Shown here: positions 19,525 through 28,439 of the stretch, piece by piece | Position numbering within the stretch: position 1 is the stretch's first letter | How the letters are laid out: each line of letters starts with the position of its first letter | From: Hymenobacter sp. YIM 151500-1 | Lineage (GTDB): Bacteria > Bacteroidota > Bacteroidia > Cytophagales > Hymenobacteraceae | Assembly: GCF_025979885.1 (NCBI RefSeq) | Contig: NZ_CP110139.1 | Coordinates: 620,001-684,000, forward strand | DNA length: 64,000 bases | Reading direction: 5' to 3' | Position numbers and translations under genes: made by a program | The notes under the pieces: model-generated | Seen by the model: the letters and a program-made list of their open reading frames with translations, nothing else | Database searches by the model: none | What the model was told of the DNA's origin: nothing

Positions 19525-20424
19525 ATGCTCTCCGAACTTGCCGCTGCTACCGAACCTACGCTGCTGGTCATTAGTGGGCCGACGGCCGTGGGCAAAACGG
19601 CGCTGTGCGTGCGGCTGGCGCAGGAGCTGGGCACCGAAGTGGTGTCGGCCGACTCGCGGCAGTTTTACCGGGAGCTGAACATCGGCACGGCCAAGCCCAC
19701 GGTGGAGGAAATGCAGGGCGTGCCGCACCACTTCATCAACTCGCACAGCATCCGGGAGGAGTACAACGCCGGGCGTTTTGAGCAGGACGCCCTGGCCCTG
19801 CTGGAAAAGCTGTTTCGGCGCCACCGGGTGGTGATTCTCACGGGTGGGTCGGGGCTGTACTTGCAGGCCGTAACGGAGGGGTTTGATGAGATGCCGGCCG
19901 CCCCGCCCCAGTTTCGGGAGCAGCTGCACCAGGAGCTGGTCGCCGCGGGGCTGGAGCCGCTGGTAGCGGAGCTGGCCCGCCTCGACCCCGTGACCCACGC
20001 CCGCATCGACCGGCAAAACCCCCAGCGGGTGCTGCGGGCCCTGGAAATCTGCCGGGCCACGGGGCAGCAGTTCAGCTCGTTTCATCAGGCCCGGCCGGCG
20101 GCTCCGCGTCCGTTTCGCATCCGCAAGCTGGCCCTCACCCGCGACCGGGACGAGCTGTACCAGCGCATCGACCAGCGCATGGACCTCATGCTGGCCCAGG
20201 GTCTCGAAGCCGAAGCCCGCGCCCTGCTGCCCTACCGCCAGCACAACGCCCTCCAGACCGTGGGTTACCAGGAGCTGTTCGACTACTTCGACGGCCACTA
20301 CGACTACGCCGAAGCCGTGCGCCTGCTCAAGCGCAACTCCCGCCGCTACGCCAAGCGCCAGCTCACCTGGCTCCGCCGCGACCCGCACTACCAGTGGCTG
20401 CATCCGGGGGAAATGAGTGAATGA
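19525..20424 (+). CDS. miaA: tRNA dimethylallyltransferase
   Basis: 299 residues from the ATG at 19525, the normal MiaA length; the frame extends upstream to 19345 without family sequence. The P-loop is ISGPTAVGKTAL, followed by VVSADSRQFYRELNIGTAKP, PHHFINSHSI and GGSGLYLQAVTEG, all MiaA signatures, and the C-terminal YAKRQLTWLRRDPHYQW. MiaA transfers dimethylallyl from DMAPP to A37 of tRNAs reading UNN codons. Upstream sequence contains GGGACTTA-type repeats and nothing else I recognise. Confidence 0.95.
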   Translation: MLSELAAATEPTLLVISGPTAVGKTALCVRLAQELGTEVVSADSRQFYRELNIGTAKPTVEEMQGVPHHFINSHSIREEYNAGRFEQDALALLEKLFRRHRVVILTGGSGLYLQAVTEGFDEMPAAPPQFREQLHQELVAAGLEPLVAELARLDPVTHARIDRQNPQRVLRALEICRATGQQFSSFHQARPAAPRPFRIRKLALTRDRDELYQRIDQRMDLMLAQGLEAEARALLPYRQHNALQTVGYQELFDYFDGHYDYAEAVRLLKRNSRRYAKRQLTWLRRDPHYQWLHPGEMSE

Positions 20425-20426
20425 GC

Positions 20427-20646
20427 GAATGAGTAGATGAGTGAATGCGTAGCCCCGGAGGGGCGGCATATCGGTAGAAATCAGCGGGTACTGTATGTTC
20501 AATGCCCTAGCGGGGCGACACAGCCGTCCGCAGACGATGGTGACGCCCCGCTGGGGCTTGGGTGTAGCACGCAGGTTGGTTCTCTACCGATATGCCGCCC
20601 CGCTGGGGCTATGCATTCACTCATTCACTCATTCACTCATTCACTC
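20427..20646. repeat. 'AGCCCCNGCGGGGC' palindromic element, copy 1
   Basis: Arms TAGCCCCGGAGGGGCGGCAT...ATGCCGCCCCGCTGGGGCTA (20450-20611) each contain a CCCC/GGGG hairpin plus ATATCGGTAGA. An inner pair GCCCTAGCGGGGCG/CGCCCCGCTGGGGC is also present. It is edged by GAGTGAATGAGTAGATGAG repeats. A second copy is at 51648-51910. Confidence 0.85.
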
Positions 20647-20649
20647 ATT

Positions 20650-21252
20650 TCACCACGCTCGGCTGAGCTGAAACTGGCCGCCGGGCAGGATGTTGGCGCG
20701 GGTGTCGTTTTGGAGGGCCAGGCGGCCGCCCAAGCGCCAGGTGCGGTCGGGCGTGAGGGCGAAGTCCAGATTAAGGGAGGCAATGTAGCCCACGTGGAAG
20801 CCCCGCTCCCGGTAGGCCTTATAGGTAAACACCCTGTTTGCATCGAGGCTGGCCCACTGGAAGCTCTTCTGGTGAGCGTACCCAACAAACCCACCGCCAC
20901 CCACGCTGAACTCTACGGTTTTGCCAGTCCGGAAAGGAAGCCAGTACACCTCCTGCTCCAGGTTCAGGGCCCGGTACGATTGGGGAATCGTGTAGCCGTA
21001 GCCAAACTCATACGGCTCCGAGCTGCCAATGTAGGCCAGCCGGGAGCCCAGGCGCAGGTGCTGCCCAAACTGCGGGGCGTACTCCGCCGAAACCTTGAGC
21101 ACGGGATAGTCGCCGGAGCCATTGAGAGAGTTGCCCACACCCAGCCGGAACAGGGCCGGCCGGTGGTGGCCCGCCGGCTTCGGCTCCGTTTGCGCCCGGC
21201 ACACCGGGGAGACTAGCAAGGTGCCCAAAGTGAGAAGGATAAGTCGGGACAT
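20650..21252 (-). CDS. Predicted small outer-membrane beta-barrel protein
   Basis: 200 residues with a signal peptide (MSRLILLTLGTLLVSPVCRAQ). The rest alternates polar and hydrophobic or aromatic residues (LRLGSRLAYIGSSEPYEFGYG, VEFSVGGGGFVGYAH, FHVGYIASLNLDFAL) and ends in an aromatic residue, QFQLSRAW. That pattern fits an eight- to ten-stranded barrel in the outer membrane. I recognise no specific family and no function can be given. Monocistronic; an AT-rich region precedes the start. Confidence 0.7.
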   Translation of the reverse strand: MSRLILLTLGTLLVSPVCRAQTEPKPAGHHRPALFRLGVGNSLNGSGDYPVLKVSAEYAPQFGQHLRLGSRLAYIGSSEPYEFGYGYTIPQSYRALNLEQEVYWLPFRTGKTVEFSVGGGGFVGYAHQKSFQWASLDANRVFTYKAYRERGFHVGYIASLNLDFALTPDRTWRLGGRLALQNDTRANILPGGQFQLSRAW

Positions 21253-21419
21253 AAGCAGGATAATAAAGAAGGATGGATGAATGCTGTAAAAATGAAAATT
21301 TATTTAGAATGACTTGTTCTTCGGAAGGAAATTTCCACCTTATCCCGCCTGCTTCGTGAAGCGGGCCTATACTTATCTAGCCGAGCGGATTCAATTGTAT
21401 TCCTTGGGTATGTTTGAAC

Positions 21420-23549
21420 ATGTTTCGACGCTCCATCTTGTATGTCGCACTTTGGCTAAGCGCCGGACTGCTCTGGCCCAATCCGGCTGGCGCCTCCGCC
21501 CAGCCCGCTACGCGGCAGCTGGATAGCCTGCGAATGGTGGTGCGCAAGGCCCCGGCCGGCCGGGCCCGGATACAAGCCCTGCTGCGCCTGAGCGAGGCCT
21601 TGGCCGCCGCCGACTCGGCTACGGCTCTGGGGCAGGCGCAGCAAGCCTACGCGCTGGCCCGCCGCTACACCCCCGGTGACACCCTGGAGGCCCAATGCCT
21701 GGTAGCAGTGGCCGTGGCCTACCGCAACAGCGGGCAGCAGCCCAAGGCGCTGGACGCCTATTGGCAGGCCCTAGCCGTTTACCAAAAGCTGAAGCAGCCC
21801 GCTGAGGAAGCCTTCTGCTACCGCCGCCTCGGCCACACCTATGCCGAAATCAGCTTGTACCAGGAGGCCCTGGCTGCTTACCAGCAGGAGCTGCGCCTGC
21901 GTCGCCAAGTCGGCGACCAGCAGAAGCTGGTGGAGTGCTACGCCAATATTGGCTTGTTGTATTACGACCAGTATGATTACCCGGCCGCCCTGCGCTACCA
22001 AACCATAAGCCTGCGCCTGGCCGAGAAGCACCACCTGACCAAGACGACGGCCCAGATTCTGTCGAACATGTCGGGCATTTATCAGGAGCAGAAGGACTTG
22101 CCCCGCGCCATTGCCTGCGTGCAGCGGGCCCTGCGCCTGCATCAGACCAGCGGCGACGCCGGGGCCCGGGCCGCGGCAATAGGCAACCTGGGCGTGATGT
22201 ACAGCAACCAGGGCAAGTATGCCTTGGCCGAGCAGCACTTGCTGGAGTGCTTGCGCTTCAATGAAAAGCGGGCCGACTGGTTTGCCGCGGCAGTGATGCG
22301 GCTGAACCTGGGGAATGTGTATGCCCGGCAGGGCAACTATGCTCGGGCGCTGCGGCAGCAGTGGCAGGCCAAGGAAACGTTCCGGAAGAAGAACATACCG
22401 GACATGCTGGTGTCTACCCTGAGCGACATGGCCGGCAGCTACCAGCGCACCCAGCAGCTGGCCCTGGCCGCACTCTACGCCCGGCAGGCCCAGCGCCTGG
22501 CCCAGCAGCACGGCCTGAAGCAGGGACTAACCCGCGCCGTAAGCCAGCTGGCCCAAATCAGCGCCCAGCGCAACGACTTTGCGGCGGCCTACGCCTACCA
22601 GCGCCGCTACCAGCAGCTACAGGACAGCCTGCACAGCCAGGAGAAAGCCCAGAAGCTGGCCGAGCTGCAAACCCGCTACGAAACCCAGCAAAACCAGGCC
22701 CAGCTCCGGCTGCTGCGCCGCAACGCCGCCCTGCAACGGTCCGAAGCCCGCTTGCAGCGCTGGGTGCGCAACGGCTTGGGCACGGGTCTGGTGCTGGCCG
22801 TGCTGGTGAGCATTATTTCCTACCGGCGCTACCGCCTGCTCCAAGTCAAAAAAGCTGAACTGGCCGCCAACAACCTCGAACTCACGCGCACCCAGCAGCA
22901 GCTGCGCAAGTCCCTGGGCGAGAAAGAAGTGCTGCTGAAAGAAGTGCACCACCGCGTCAAAAACAACCTCCAGATTATTTCCAGCCTGCTGGCCCTGCAA
23001 GCCCAGGAGCAGGAGGGGGAGCCGCCCGTGGTGGCTGCCTTGCAGGAGGGGCAGAGCTGGATTCGGTCTATTGCCCTGATTCACGAAATGCTCTACCAGT
23101 CCGACGACCTGAGCAGCGTTGGCTCGCAGGAGCTGCTGGCCCGCCTGACGGCCACTCTGGTGCAACACTGGGCGCCGCGCGGCGCCGTAACCTACGAGGT
23201 AGCCGCCGCCGGCGCCGTGCTCAACACCAGCACGGCCGTGCCCCTGGGACTCATCGTGAATGAATTGATTATCAACGCCATTACCCACGCCTTTGCCGAT
23301 GGCCGCCCCGGCCACCTGCGCCTGGAGCTGGGCACCTTAGCGCCGGGCTACCACCAGCTGACCGTCAGCGACAACGGCCCCGGCCTGCCTCCCGGCTTCT
23401 GCCTGGAGCGGGCTTCGTCGCTGGGGCTGCGCCTGGTGAACAGCTTGGCCGAGCAGCTGGAAGGCTCGCTGCACATCCAAAACACGGCGGCCGGGGCGCG
23501 GTTTCTTATTCGCTTCCGCGAGCAAGCCGAAACCGAGCTGCCCCGCTGA
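21420..23549 (+). CDS. TPR-containing sensor histidine kinase (HisKA_2/HWE type)
   Basis: 709 residues from the ATG at 21420. A signal peptide (residues ~1-30) is followed by tetratricopeptide repeats (~45-400; e.g. ANIGLLYYDQYDYPAALRYQ, GNLGVMYSNQGKYALAEQHL), a coiled coil, and one transmembrane segment (NGLGTGLVLAVLVSIISY). The kinase begins with the H-box KEVHHRVKNNLQIISSLL and has ATPase boxes NELIINAITHAF and DNGPGLP. The sensor is therefore periplasmic and TPR-based. The LytTR regulator starts 42 bp downstream, so the two form a two-component pair and almost certainly an operon. Confidence 0.95.
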   Translation: MFRRSILYVALWLSAGLLWPNPAGASAQPATRQLDSLRMVVRKAPAGRARIQALLRLSEALAAADSATALGQAQQAYALARRYTPGDTLEAQCLVAVAVAYRNSGQQPKALDAYWQALAVYQKLKQPAEEAFCYRRLGHTYAEISLYQEALAAYQQELRLRRQVGDQQKLVECYANIGLLYYDQYDYPAALRYQTISLRLAEKHHLTKTTAQILSNMSGIYQEQKDLPRAIACVQRALRLHQTSGDAGARAAAIGNLGVMYSNQGKYALAEQHLLECLRFNEKRADWFAAAVMRLNLGNVYARQGNYARALRQQWQAKETFRKKNIPDMLVSTLSDMAGSYQRTQQLALAALYARQAQRLAQQHGLKQGLTRAVSQLAQISAQRNDFAAAYAYQRRYQQLQDSLHSQEKAQKLAELQTRYETQQNQAQLRLLRRNAALQRSEARLQRWVRNGLGTGLVLAVLVSIISYRRYRLLQVKKAELAANNLELTRTQQQLRKSLGEKEVLLKEVHHRVKNNLQIISSLLALQAQEQEGEPPVVAALQEGQSWIRSIALIHEMLYQSDDLSSVGSQELLARLTATLVQHWAPRGAVTYEVAAAGAVLNTSTAVPLGLIVNELIINAITHAFADGRPGHLRLELGTLAPGYHQLTVSDNGPGLPPGFCLERASSLGLRLVNSLAEQLEGSLHIQNTAAGARFLIRFREQAETELPR

Positions 23550-23591
23550 TTTTCGTTCTTCCGTTCTGCCTTTCCCGCCGAAACCCTGGTT

Positions 23592-24356
23592 ATGTCTGCT
23601 CGCCGTATTCTCATTGTTGAAGACGAAGTAATTATTGCCCAGCACCTGCGCAGCTTGTTGCAGCGCCTGGGCTACGAGGTGGTAGCCCACGCCACACGCG
23701 CCTCCCAGGCCCTGGAGCTGCTCCGCCAGCACCAGCCCGACTTGCTGCTGATTGACGTGATGCTGCGCGGGGAGCTGGACGGCATCGACCTGGCCGGCCG
23801 CCTGCGCGCCGAGCACGCCGTGCCCTTCGTATTTGTAACTTCCCTGGCCGATGCGGCTACCGTGGCCCGGGCCAAGCAAACCCGCCCCTACGGCTACCTC
23901 ATCAAGCCCTTCAACGAGCAGGAGGTGTACGTGACCCTGGAGCTGGCCTTCACCGCCTTCGCCGACGAGCAAGCCGCTCCGGCCCCCGCCAAACCCGCGG
24001 ACGCCGCCCCCCTTGCCGCAACGGCCGTGCACGACAGCATCTTCGTGCGCGACCGGCGGCAGCTCACCAAGGTTAGCTTCACGGAGCTGCTCTGGCTGCA
24101 AGCCGACGGCAACTATACGTCTTTATTCACGGCCGATTCCAAATACACGGTCAGCTCCCCGCTCAAGCTGATTGAGGACCGCCTGCCCGCCACCGACTTC
24201 GTGCGCATCCACAAGTCCTACATCGTGGCCCTGAGCCAGATTACGGCCCTCGACGCCCAGGGTGTGCGCATCGGCGACAAGTCCATTCCCGTGGGCCGGG
24301 CCTACCAGGCCGATTTGATGAGCCGCCTCAACCTGCTGGGTACCAGCCCGGCGTAG
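23592..24356 (+). CDS. LytTR-family response regulator
   Basis: 254 residues. The receiver domain (~1-120) has EDE, phosphoacceptor Asp in LLLIDVMLRGELDG, Thr/Ser in FVTSL and Lys in YLIKPF. After a Pro/Ala linker, the LytTR DNA-binding domain (~150-250) shows ILWLQADGNYTSLFT, LPATDFVRIHKSYIVAL and IPVGRAYQ. LytTR regulators bind direct repeats upstream of target promoters. It is cotranscribed with the TPR kinase and followed by a strong terminator. Confidence 0.95.
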   Translation: MSARRILIVEDEVIIAQHLRSLLQRLGYEVVAHATRASQALELLRQHQPDLLLIDVMLRGELDGIDLAGRLRAEHAVPFVFVTSLADAATVARAKQTRPYGYLIKPFNEQEVYVTLELAFTAFADEQAAPAPAKPADAAPLAATAVHDSIFVRDRRQLTKVSFTELLWLQADGNYTSLFTADSKYTVSSPLKLIEDRLPATDFVRIHKSYIVALSQITALDAQGVRIGDKSIPVGRAYQADLMSRLNLLGTSPA

Positions 24357-24408
24357 CGCCCTGCCTACGCTACTAGTTTTCGGGCGGCTTCCACTCTCCA
24401 CAACCAAA

Positions 24409-24443
24409 AGCCCCCTGCACCACTAGGCGCAGGGGGCTTTTTT
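24409..24443 (+). terminator. Bidirectional terminator between the LytTR regulator and the beta-helix gene
   Basis: Perfect 10-bp stem AGCCCCCTGC (24409-24418)/GCAGGGGGCT (24429-24438) with a T run after it and an A-rich run before it. It serves the two converging genes. Confidence 0.88.
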
Positions 24444-24467
24444 AAGAGCCGCTATCGGCCAGGCCGT

Positions 24468-27400
24468 TTACTGTACTTCGACGGGGAAGCGTAGGAGTTG
24501 GCCGTCGATTCGGGTTTGCACGTGGTAAATGGTGCCAGGAGCCAAGCGAGTGGGCAGATGGAAATGGGTAGTGCCGGGCTGCATGCGCACGGTGAACAAG
24601 TTCACCAGCCCGCCCTGGCTGTTGTAGATGTACACCTGCGCACTTTGTGCCTTCTCCGCTTTCAGCTCCAGCGTGGCGTCGCCGTGGTTGGGGTTGGGGA
24701 ACACGCTCAGCGTAGCCGGGGTGGCCGGCGCCGCCGGCTGCGGGGCGGGGGTGGCCTCCGGCTCGGCTGCCCGGAAGCTGGCGGCGCTGGCCGCCGCAGT
24801 GCCGGCCGACACGCGCCGCACCACCAGGCCGCAGAGTTGCGGGGAGTTTTTGCCGGCTTCGGAGCGGAATTGCAGGTTCAGCGTGCCGTCGGTGACGGGC
24901 AGCGTAAAGGTGCGGGTCAGGGCTTTGTTGGCTCCGCCAGCCTGGGTGAAGATGTCCAGGTTGTCCAGCACCACGCCGCCTTCGAGCAGCACATCGAACA
25001 GGCGCTGGTTGGCGCCCGTCGTACCGCTCACCGGGAAGTACAACTCCGCAAATTGCAGCTCCACCTGGTAGGTACCATCTTCCAGAGGGAGGGCGTAGCT
25101 GAAGTCGCCGTACCGCTCAGTCTGGTACAGGCGGTTGTCGGAGGTGCCGGTAATGGTGCGCGTGGGCCGGTCCAGCACGGTGCCGCCACTCACGTAGCTG
25201 CCTTCCGCTTGGTAGGCAATGCCGCTGGTGGAAGACGTGTAGGCGGCTCCGCCCGCGTTCAGGGCCAGGGCCACGCCGCGCGCCACGAAAGAACGTTCTA
25301 CCGCCGCCGCGGCTTGGTAGTTGGCAGTGCCGGCCTGGCTGGCCCGCACGGTTACCCGGCCTACGCCCGTGAGGGTAAGCGTGTTGCCGGCTACCGTGGC
25401 TGGCCCCGATACAACGGCAAAACTCACCGGAACGCCCGTACCGGCCGAGGTGCTGGCCGTCAGGACGAAGGTAGCGCCGGCGGTGTAGGTTTGGTCGGCC
25501 GGAGCGGCAAACGTAATGGTTTGCGCGGCTTTAGCTACCGTAAAGGTCCGGTCCACGGGGGCGGCAGCCACGTAGTTGGCGTTGCCGGGTTGGGCGGCCC
25601 GAACCGTCACGGTGCCGGCTCCCGTCAGCGTCAGCACGTTGCCGGCCAGGGTAGCCACTGTGGCCGGGGTGTTTACCAGGCTGTAGGTGATGGGCAGGGC
25701 CGGCACGGTGCTGGTGGCTTGCAGGGTCAGGGCGTCGTCGCCGAAGGTTTTGTTGGGCGGGGCCGCCAGCGTCAGCACGGGCGTGCCCTGGCCCACGGCA
25801 AAGGTGGCTTCCGTAGTAGCGGCGGCGTACGAAGCGTTGCCGGCTTTGCTGGCCTTCACCGTTACGTTGCCCACACCCTTGAGCGAGAGGATATTACCCG
25901 ACAGCGTAGCCACCGTGGCGGGCGTGTTCACCAGGCTGTAGGTCACGGCCTGGTCGGCGTTGCCGGTGCTGCTGGTGGCCAGCGTCACGTTCTGGCCCAC
26001 TACCCGGTTAGTGAAGGTGGTGGTGAACGTCACGGTCTGGGGCTGCACCTGCACGCAGGGCGTTTGGTCGGCGCCCATGCGCAGGGTGGCCCCGGTGGCC
26101 AGGCCCAGAGCCGTGCGGTACTCGGTAGGGGTGAAGGTGAAGGCCGGGGCCGAGCCCTGGGCCGCGGCCACCACCACGTTGCTCGTGAGCGGAGCCACGG
26201 CGGGCAGGGTCCAGCCGTTGCCGCAGGGCTTGAGCTGGTAGTTTTCGGCGGCCGGGTTTTCAAAGAACCCCGTAGCCGCAGTTTTCACCAGCTCCGTGCT
26301 GTTCACCTCGAAGCCCGTGGCGGCGGTGGCGCCGTCGGGGTTCACCACGTTCTTAAATGCCGCCAGGGTGGCGTACTTCAGGTTGGGGCCGTTTTTGGGC
26401 ACCGAGCCCAGGTTGTTCCAGTGTACCATGTAGTACTTGCCCGCCGAGGTGGAGGTGGGCGCCACCTGGGCCGACCAGCGCAGGTAGAGGTTGTGGTTCA
26501 AGTCGCCGGGGTCCACCATCACGCCCTTTTCGGGGCTGCTCAGGCTCTGCGACACCGACAAGTTGGCCTTTTTCCCGTTGGCCAGCACGTTGTTCCTGAC
26601 CGTTACCTCGTAGGTTTCATACAGAATGCCGCGGGCTATTTCGGCGTCGCGCACGGCCTGGGGTACCTCCGGGTCGTTGTTGAGGCGGTTGTAGTCGGAG
26701 ATGTCCAGGTTGACGCTGTTCTCCACCAGCGTGTTGTTGAAAATGCCCACGCCCGAGGAGCCGCTGATTTTGATGCCCGCGCCGTTGCCGTACACCACGT
26801 TGCCGGCAAACAGCCCCCCGCGCGACACTTCATAAAACAGGCCGATGCTCTTGTTGTAGCGGGCAATGTTGTTTACCACCGTTACGCGCTCCACGTCCAG
26901 GTCCAGCCACAGGCCCGTGCCATAGTTGCTGTCGAACAGGTTATTGCGAATCGTTACGTCGTCGTAGTGAATCAGCTTCAGCCCGCCCGCCGACCAGTAC
27001 TGCGCAAATCCCTCGTGGTTGTTGAAGCTAAAGGTGTTGCCTTCAATCAAGGCGTTGGTTAGCAGTTGGTTGGCCACCGGGCCCAGGGCCATGCTTAGGC
27101 CCAGGCGGCCGTTGTAGGCAAACGTGTTGCCTCTCACCACCACATCGGTGATGCTGCCCCCAATGGTAGCACCCTCAGTCGAGCCCCAGGCAAAGGTGCA
27201 GTTCTCCACCAGCAGGTTACCCTTGCCTGAGCGCAGGGCCGACGAGGCATAGTTGCGGAAGCCCAGCCCGCGCACCACAATGCGCTGGTTGTCTTCCATG
27301 CCCGGCGTATTCACAATCAGGCCGTTGTTGAAAGCCGTAGCCTCCACCCGCTTGCCCACCGGATTCACCCCGATGTAGATGCGCTTGGTAGCATAGTCCA

Positions 27401-28091
27401 CGTAAAACTCGCCGGCACTAACGGCCGCCTGGGTCAGCACCTGCTTGAGGGGCTTGTCGTTGACGAACACCTGGTCGCGGTAGCCAGCCAGGCGGGTTTC
27501 GGCCGTGGGCGGGCAAGTGGTATGGTTGCTGCTGGTGCTGCCGTCGGCACACCCCCCGATGATGGTCCTCTTGCCATTGGGGTCGTCCAGCACATTCGGT
27601 AGCTTCACCGTCCAGGGAGTAGAGGCTTTGGTGCGCCACACGTTGCTGGTGCCCACCCGTTCCCAGTGGGCATCGGGCAACATGTGGCTGCCCACCAGCC
27701 AGGCTTTTTTGCCGGGCCGGGGCTGCAAGGTCAGGGCCTTGTTCACGCGCACACTATCCACGGGGTAGCGGCCTTCTTCAAAGATGAGCGTAGCGCCGGC
27801 CGGAATCTTGGTGTTGTTGCTGACCAGCTCCTGCGTGAGCGTGCGCCACGGCTTATCGGCCGCGCCCGTGCCCGTGTCGTTGTTGCCGCTGGGACTGAAG
27901 TAGCGCACCACTCCGCTGCCGGGAATGGCGTAGCTGGTGGCTTTGATGGTTACGGTGCTGTCGCCGGCCGGGGCATCGGCAAAGTCGGTCAGGTCGGCGT
28001 CGTTGCCGTTGCCCTGGGCCCAGAGCGTGCCCGAGGTCAGGCACAGCGCCCCCAAGGCCGCCATTTTTAAACCGTGGAAAATGTCTGGCAT
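24468..28091 (-). CDS. Secreted parallel beta-helix / Ig-like / malectin protein, T9SS cargo
   Basis: About 1207 residues from the ATG at 28091; the open frame to 28379 adds no signal sequence. Signal peptide: MAALGALCLTSGTLWAQ. A DUF1565-like entry, VRYFSPSGNNDTGTGAADKPWRTL, leads into right-handed beta-helix repeats (~90-550; NNLFDSNYGTGLWLD, NNTLVENSVNLDISD). Three or four Ig-like repeats follow, with the ANYxAAA...TFTVAKA pattern (~690-960). Then come a malectin-like carbohydrate-binding domain (ALNAGGAAYTSS...FAELYFP) and a C-terminal type A sorting domain (LSVFPNPNHGDATLEL). Such proteins are exported by T9SS and bind or cleave polysaccharides. I see no catalytic signature that fixes lyase activity. 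Confidence 0.88.
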   Translation of the reverse strand: MPDIFHGLKMAALGALCLTSGTLWAQGNGNDADLTDFADAPAGDSTVTIKATSYAIPGSGVVRYFSPSGNNDTGTGAADKPWRTLTQELVSNNTKIPAGATLIFEEGRYPVDSVRVNKALTLQPRPGKKAWLVGSHMLPDAHWERVGTSNVWRTKASTPWTVKLPNVLDDPNGKRTIIGGCADGSTSSNHTTCPPTAETRLAGYRDQVFVNDKPLKQVLTQAAVSAGEFYVDYATKRIYIGVNPVGKRVEATAFNNGLIVNTPGMEDNQRIVVRGLGFRNYASSALRSGKGNLLVENCTFAWGSTEGATIGGSITDVVVRGNTFAYNGRLGLSMALGPVANQLLTNALIEGNTFSFNNHEGFAQYWSAGGLKLIHYDDVTIRNNLFDSNYGTGLWLDLDVERVTVVNNIARYNKSIGLFYEVSRGGLFAGNVVYGNGAGIKISGSSGVGIFNNTLVENSVNLDISDYNRLNNDPEVPQAVRDAEIARGILYETYEVTVRNNVLANGKKANLSVSQSLSSPEKGVMVDPGDLNHNLYLRWSAQVAPTSTSAGKYYMVHWNNLGSVPKNGPNLKYATLAAFKNVVNPDGATAATGFEVNSTELVKTAATGFFENPAAENYQLKPCGNGWTLPAVAPLTSNVVVAAAQGSAPAFTFTPTEYRTALGLATGATLRMGADQTPCVQVQPQTVTFTTTFTNRVVGQNVTLATSSTGNADQAVTYSLVNTPATVATLSGNILSLKGVGNVTVKASKAGNASYAAATTEATFAVGQGTPVLTLAAPPNKTFGDDALTLQATSTVPALPITYSLVNTPATVATLAGNVLTLTGAGTVTVRAAQPGNANYVAAAPVDRTFTVAKAAQTITFAAPADQTYTAGATFVLTASTSAGTGVPVSFAVVSGPATVAGNTLTLTGVGRVTVRASQAGTANYQAAAAVERSFVARGVALALNAGGAAYTSSTSGIAYQAEGSYVSGGTVLDRPTRTITGTSDNRLYQTERYGDFSYALPLEDGTYQVELQFAELYFPVSGTTGANQRLFDVLLEGGVVLDNLDIFTQAGGANKALTRTFTLPVTDGTLNLQFRSEAGKNSPQLCGLVVRRVSAGTAAASAASFRAAEPEATPAPQPAAPATPATLSVFPNPNHGDATLELKAEKAQSAQVYIYNSQGGLVNLFTVRMQPGTTHFHLPTRLAPGTIYHVQTRIDGQLLRFPVEVQ

Positions 28092-28354
28092 ACAAACAAG
28101 AGGGTTGGATGGTGAGGAAAAGAAGGAGCCCGAAATAGGCTTTTTCCGCGTCCAATGGCAATCTTGAAAGATGCGTAGCACGCCCAACGACAAGACGAGT
28201 TGGATGAACAACCAGAATACTGGTGGCAATAGGTGTTGCCTGACCCGCCGCCGCGGCCGGGTTTTCAGCAAACAGCACCCGCAGCCGCCTTGCCCGCCGG
28301 CCCTAGGTCCGGCCGCCAGAACGTGACGTGAAAGGCCGGCCGCCACACCAAAAA

Positions 28355-28388
28355 AAGCCCCGCGCAACCATCGTTGCACGGGGCTTGT
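28355..28388 (-). terminator. Terminator after the second beta-helix gene
   Basis: AAGCCCCGCGCAAC and GTTGCACGGGGCTT form a near-perfect stem with loop CATC. On the minus strand a six-T tract follows. Confidence 0.85.
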
Positions 28389-28439
28389 CGCTGACCAAGA
28401 AAAGTAAGGTCCTGGCCGTACTTGGTGCCGCCGGGTGCC

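Noticed and set aside
24498..27062. 854-codon open frame antisense to the beta-helix gene
   Set aside because: Shadow frame without domains; the minus-strand gene has a signal peptide, beta-helix repeats and a T9SS tail.
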